Source: Nitrososphaerota archaeon (GTDB taxonomy: Archaea > Thermoproteota > Bathyarchaeia > Bathyarchaeales > Bathycorpusculaceae). Taken from it: 34,414 bases of DNA. Of this stretch, positions 32,191 through 34,414 are shown in pieces; position 1 is the first letter of the stretch; each line of letters opens with the position of its first letter. Made by a program: the position numbers and the translations under genes. Below the pieces are notes generated by a model, which saw nothing but the letters and a program-made list of their open reading frames with translations, did no database searches and had not been told where the DNA came from. The stretch spans positions 1-34,414 of the forward strand of contig JAIRQQ010000033.1 of NCBI GenBank assembly GCA_031256395.1, written 5' to 3'.

Positions 32191-33070
32191 AAGTGAAAAA
32201 TGCCCCGAATGCAACAACAAAAACATCAGAGACGATAATGCAAACGGGGAAAGAGTATGCATGACTTGTGGGTTGGTATTGGGTAGCGCTGAATTTGCAC
32301 CACCCGCAGACCGCATCCCCAAAACAGACCCCGCCAACCCCATAGTATTCACCAGCACTTCTGTGGGTACAGAGATTGAATCAGCACACCGTATCGAACT
32401 CAACACTGCCCATGATATCAATCGTGTAATCCAAAAATTAGAGTTACCCCGCCACTTAGAGCCGCTGGCTATTAATTATGTACGAAAACTCCGCCACCAA
32501 ATGAAACAACAAAACAATCACAAAATCCGCTTAACACGAACTGAACTAACCACTTGGTCAATTTGGACGGCTATAAAACGAACCAACTATCCTCTGAGTG
32601 CAGATCAATACATAAAAAAACTTCAACCCCTCCTCAAAGTCAAGAACCTGATGAAAATTGAGCAACGTGCAGGTCAGTTTATAAAAAATGAAAACCGCAT
32701 CCCCGATGCCTCCCTTGTAGTGGGGCATATTAATCAAATAGCAACCAAACTCGAAAATAACCATCTTATCAACAACACCTATGCAAATAAAATCAGCAGT
32801 TATGCAATTCAAATTGTTCAAGCAAACCCGGGCAGTATAACGAACCGAAAAGCAAACCTTGTTGCCGCTTCAGCACTCCTAGCGGCGGATAACTTGCTGG
32901 CAAATCAACTGCGTTTAAAATCTCTGGCCCAAGCAGCAAGCACTGGAACGGGCAGGTTATCAAAACTATCAGAAACCTACAGGTATTACGCGCCCGCCCT
33001 GCCCAAAGAGTGGGCCGCTATCAAATTTAGCATCTATCTCTTTGAGAGGAGTGTCTATGCTACAACTTAG
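32183..33070 (+). CDS. tfb: Divergent transcription initiation factor B (TFB/TFIIB paralog)
   Basis: 295 residues, near normal TFB length. The zinc ribbon uses C7, C10, C26 and C29 (CPEC, CMTC). A reader/linker region (35-75) lacks the usual strong sequence. Two cyclin-type repeats follow (about 78-175 and 180-290). The second ends NLVAASALLAADNLLANQ and SKLSETYRYYAP, like TFB. The first is weakly conserved. TFB bridges TBP and RNA polymerase. The divergence and the operon with a ParB-like gene suggest a specialised TFB rather than the housekeeping one. GGAG lies seven bases upstream; overlaps the next gene by 14 bases. Confidence 0.85.
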   Translation: MSESEKCPECNNKNIRDDNANGERVCMTCGLVLGSAEFAPPADRIPKTDPANPIVFTSTSVGTEIESAHRIELNTAHDINRVIQKLELPRHLEPLAINYVRKLRHQMKQQNNHKIRLTRTELTTWSIWTAIKRTNYPLSADQYIKKLQPLLKVKNLMKIEQRAGQFIKNENRIPDASLVVGHINQIATKLENNHLINNTYANKISSYAIQIVQANPGSITNRKANLVAASALLAADNLLANQLRLKSLAQAASTGTGRLSKLSETYRYYAPALPKEWAAIKFSIYLFERSVYATT

Positions 33071-34181
33071 AATAGACCAAATTCGGGCAAACCCGTGGAA
33101 CTGTAACGTTTTAGGGGCTCAAGAAAAGCAGAAGCTCAAACAACGAATGAGCGAAGACGGCTCCGAAAAGACACCTCCGGTTGTAGTGCGAAAAATACAA
33201 GACAGCTATGAATTGGTAGATGGGGAACAGCGGTGGACGATTGCAAAAGAACTCAACTGGGAAACCCTAAACGCCCTTGAGCGCGAAGCTGATGATATAC
33301 AAACAAGAACACTCTGTGTTAGCTATAATCGTTGGCGAGGACACCTAAATTGGTTTAAACTCTACGACATAGTAAAAAAAGATCAAGAGGAAGGGATAGA
33401 TCTATGGGAAGCTTATCAAAATGCACTTTCAAATAAAGAGTTGGAGTGGGTGCTCTCTCTTGGGAATTTAGTTTTTGAGGCACGACTAACATTGGAAGAG
33501 GCCCTAAAAAAATATCCTGAAATTACCCTAGAACAGCTGTATTTGCTTTCTCTGTTTCCGGCTTCTCAACAAGAGAGTTTAGTAGAAAAATTTAAAACAC
33601 CAGTAGCATCCCAAGCGCTACTGCAGATTTTAAACCCCCTGCTGGCAAAAAATCCTGCATCAACCTATTGTAATCAAAACCTAAAGTACCCCCCAGAAAA
33701 AGCTACCAACCCGCTATTCTCAGAGCTAACCACTCAGGGATTAGATGCACACACAAACCAAACGTATAATGTACAGGCAAACCTACCTGCGAATTTGAGA
33801 TCCAACAATAGAGGGGAGCTAAACTCAAATCACGCCTTAGCGAAAATAGACCCAGATGTAGAGCAGACCTCAAGTGGAGCAGAGGCAGAGTGGCAACAGG
33901 CTAAACTAATAGAGCAGAGTTATGATTGTGAATGTGGTCAACATTATCGGGTTAATTTTAAGAATGACACAGTTGTTATACAGAAACAAAATTTGTTGTT
34001 TGAGCATATAAATCTCAAACCGCGGGTGTTTCAGGTGTATTGTAGGAAATGTGCTTCGGAGCAGGAATTTATTATAGACTATGCTACAGAAGAGACCAAA
34101 CAGGTTTTCTGCAGGCGATGTAGACCCCCAAGAGAGGGTATTTTAGATGCTGACACCCGAGAAGTTACCTGGATCATCTAG
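33057..34181 (+). CDS. ParB-N domain protein with C-terminal zinc-ribbon-like region
   Basis: 374 residues from the ATG at 33057 (GGAG five bases upstream). Residues 1-90 form a ParB/Srx N domain: IDQIRANPWN, PPVVVRKI, and DGEQRWTIAKEL (55-66), the Box II equivalent of GERR. A helical region (95-200) is followed by a Pro/Asn-rich linker (200-285). The end holds C291-x-C293, C329-x2-C332 and C352-x2-C355, probably a zinc-binding ribbon. ParB-N folds bind CTP in chromosome partition or act as nucleases. No ParA is visible in the window. It overlaps TFB and the next ORF. Confidence 0.8.
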   Translation: MLQLRIDQIRANPWNCNVLGAQEKQKLKQRMSEDGSEKTPPVVVRKIQDSYELVDGEQRWTIAKELNWETLNALEREADDIQTRTLCVSYNRWRGHLNWFKLYDIVKKDQEEGIDLWEAYQNALSNKELEWVLSLGNLVFEARLTLEEALKKYPEITLEQLYLLSLFPASQQESLVEKFKTPVASQALLQILNPLLAKNPASTYCNQNLKYPPEKATNPLFSELTTQGLDAHTNQTYNVQANLPANLRSNNRGELNSNHALAKIDPDVEQTSSGAEAEWQQAKLIEQSYDCECGQHYRVNFKNDTVVIQKQNLLFEHINLKPRVFQVYCRKCASEQEFIIDYATEETKQVFCRRCRPPREGILDADTREVTWII

Positions 34182-34389
34182 CAGGCTGGGCAGGCGAGAA
34201 AAAAGGCTACTTTTGCTTATGCTACACAGTGATGAACCTCCGGGGAAACCCAATCCCATTTGGTTTGATGTCTACAAAGAATTTGAAATAAATTATAGAG
34301 AGTGTTCACCTAAAGATATACATCATTTGATTTTGCCATTGTTGAAAAATTTCAGGCATAGTCAAAGCACACCACAAACGAATAGTTAA
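34147..34389 (+). CDS. Small hypothetical protein ending the RHH-TFB-ParB operon
   Basis: 80 residues from an ATG 35 bases inside the ParB-like gene. The sequence begins MLTPEKLPGSSSRLGRREKR and continues with a helical, possibly winged-helix-like segment (KRLLLLMLHSD, PIWFDVYKEFEINY, SPKDIHHLILPLLKNF). No family recognised. The deep overlap suggests translational coupling to the ParB-like gene. It ends 25 bases before the window edge, so what follows is unknown. Confidence 0.6.
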   Translation: MLTPEKLPGSSSRLGRREKRLLLLMLHSDEPPGKPNPIWFDVYKEFEINYRECSPKDIHHLILPLLKNFRHSQSTPQTNS

Positions 34390-34414
34390 ATCCACCATAA
34401 CAGAACTCTTAGAC

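Noticed and set aside
1-34414. tRNA, rRNA, CRISPR, insertion sequence or integrase
   Set aside because: I looked for clover-leaf ends, regularly spaced repeats, terminal inverted repeats and transposase/integrase motifs and saw none. Small RNAs cannot be excluded by eye.

Overview
This window is archaeal. Its genes encode Spt5, Sec61-gamma/SecE, TBP, a TFB, a TFE-beta/RPC39-type factor, KEOPS subunits (Kae1, Bud32, Pcc1), an archaeal RecJ, uS15 with the long archaeal N-terminus, a proteasome beta-type subunit, DtdA and AMMECR1. TFE-beta, an aKMT-like lysine methyltransferase and a Sulfolobus-beta1-like proteasome subunit point to the TACK side of the archaea. InlB/MucBP-type adhesin repeats, NosD-like beta-helices and low-to-moderate GC would fit a Bathyarchaeia-like lineage, possibly host- or sediment-associated. 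That placement is inference; no 16S or ribosomal tree was possible here.

Layout. 1-0.7 kb: end of the secE-spt5-rpl11 operon (minus strand). 0.9-6.6 kb: a secreted small protein, dtdA, an unusual ornithine-carbamoyltransferase-like gene, and a surface-glycan group (WbqC-like, AT3 acyltransferase, SGNH esterase). 6.6-8.6 kb: a methylthiotransferase divergent from a ribbon-helix-helix (RHH) operon with a palindromic promoter. 8.8-13 kb: beta-helix surface protein, DUF996 protein, TBP with a 24-bp palindrome over its predicted start site, a zinc-ribbon protein and a GT87-like membrane protein. 13-17.5 kb: a nine-cysteine helical protein with an aKMT-like methyltransferase, then a 1095-residue adhesin. 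17.9-20.1 kb: rps15-recJ-pcc1. 21-24.6 kb: kae1-bud32-rdgB, divergent from the TFE-beta gene and rlmE across one palindromic TATA element. 24.8-30.2 kb: SpoIIM-family protein, nadC, a glycosyltransferase, AMMECR1, psmB-like and ogt.

30.4-34.4 kb is the least conventional part. Two related RHH genes are followed by a chain of overlapping genes: a 40-residue ORF, a divergent TFB, a ParB-N domain protein with a C-terminal six-cysteine zinc-ribbon-like region, and an 80-residue ORF. An RHH repressor, an initiation factor and a ParB-like protein in one coupled operon look like a self-contained transcription/partition module. It is my main candidate for an undescribed system.

Other points worth attention: the psmB-like protein has Ala where catalytic Thr1 should be; the carbamoyltransferase has lost the HCLP cysteine and SMG loop; several predicted promoters carry palindromes near the start site. 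I saw no rRNA, tRNA, CRISPR array, transposase or integrase.
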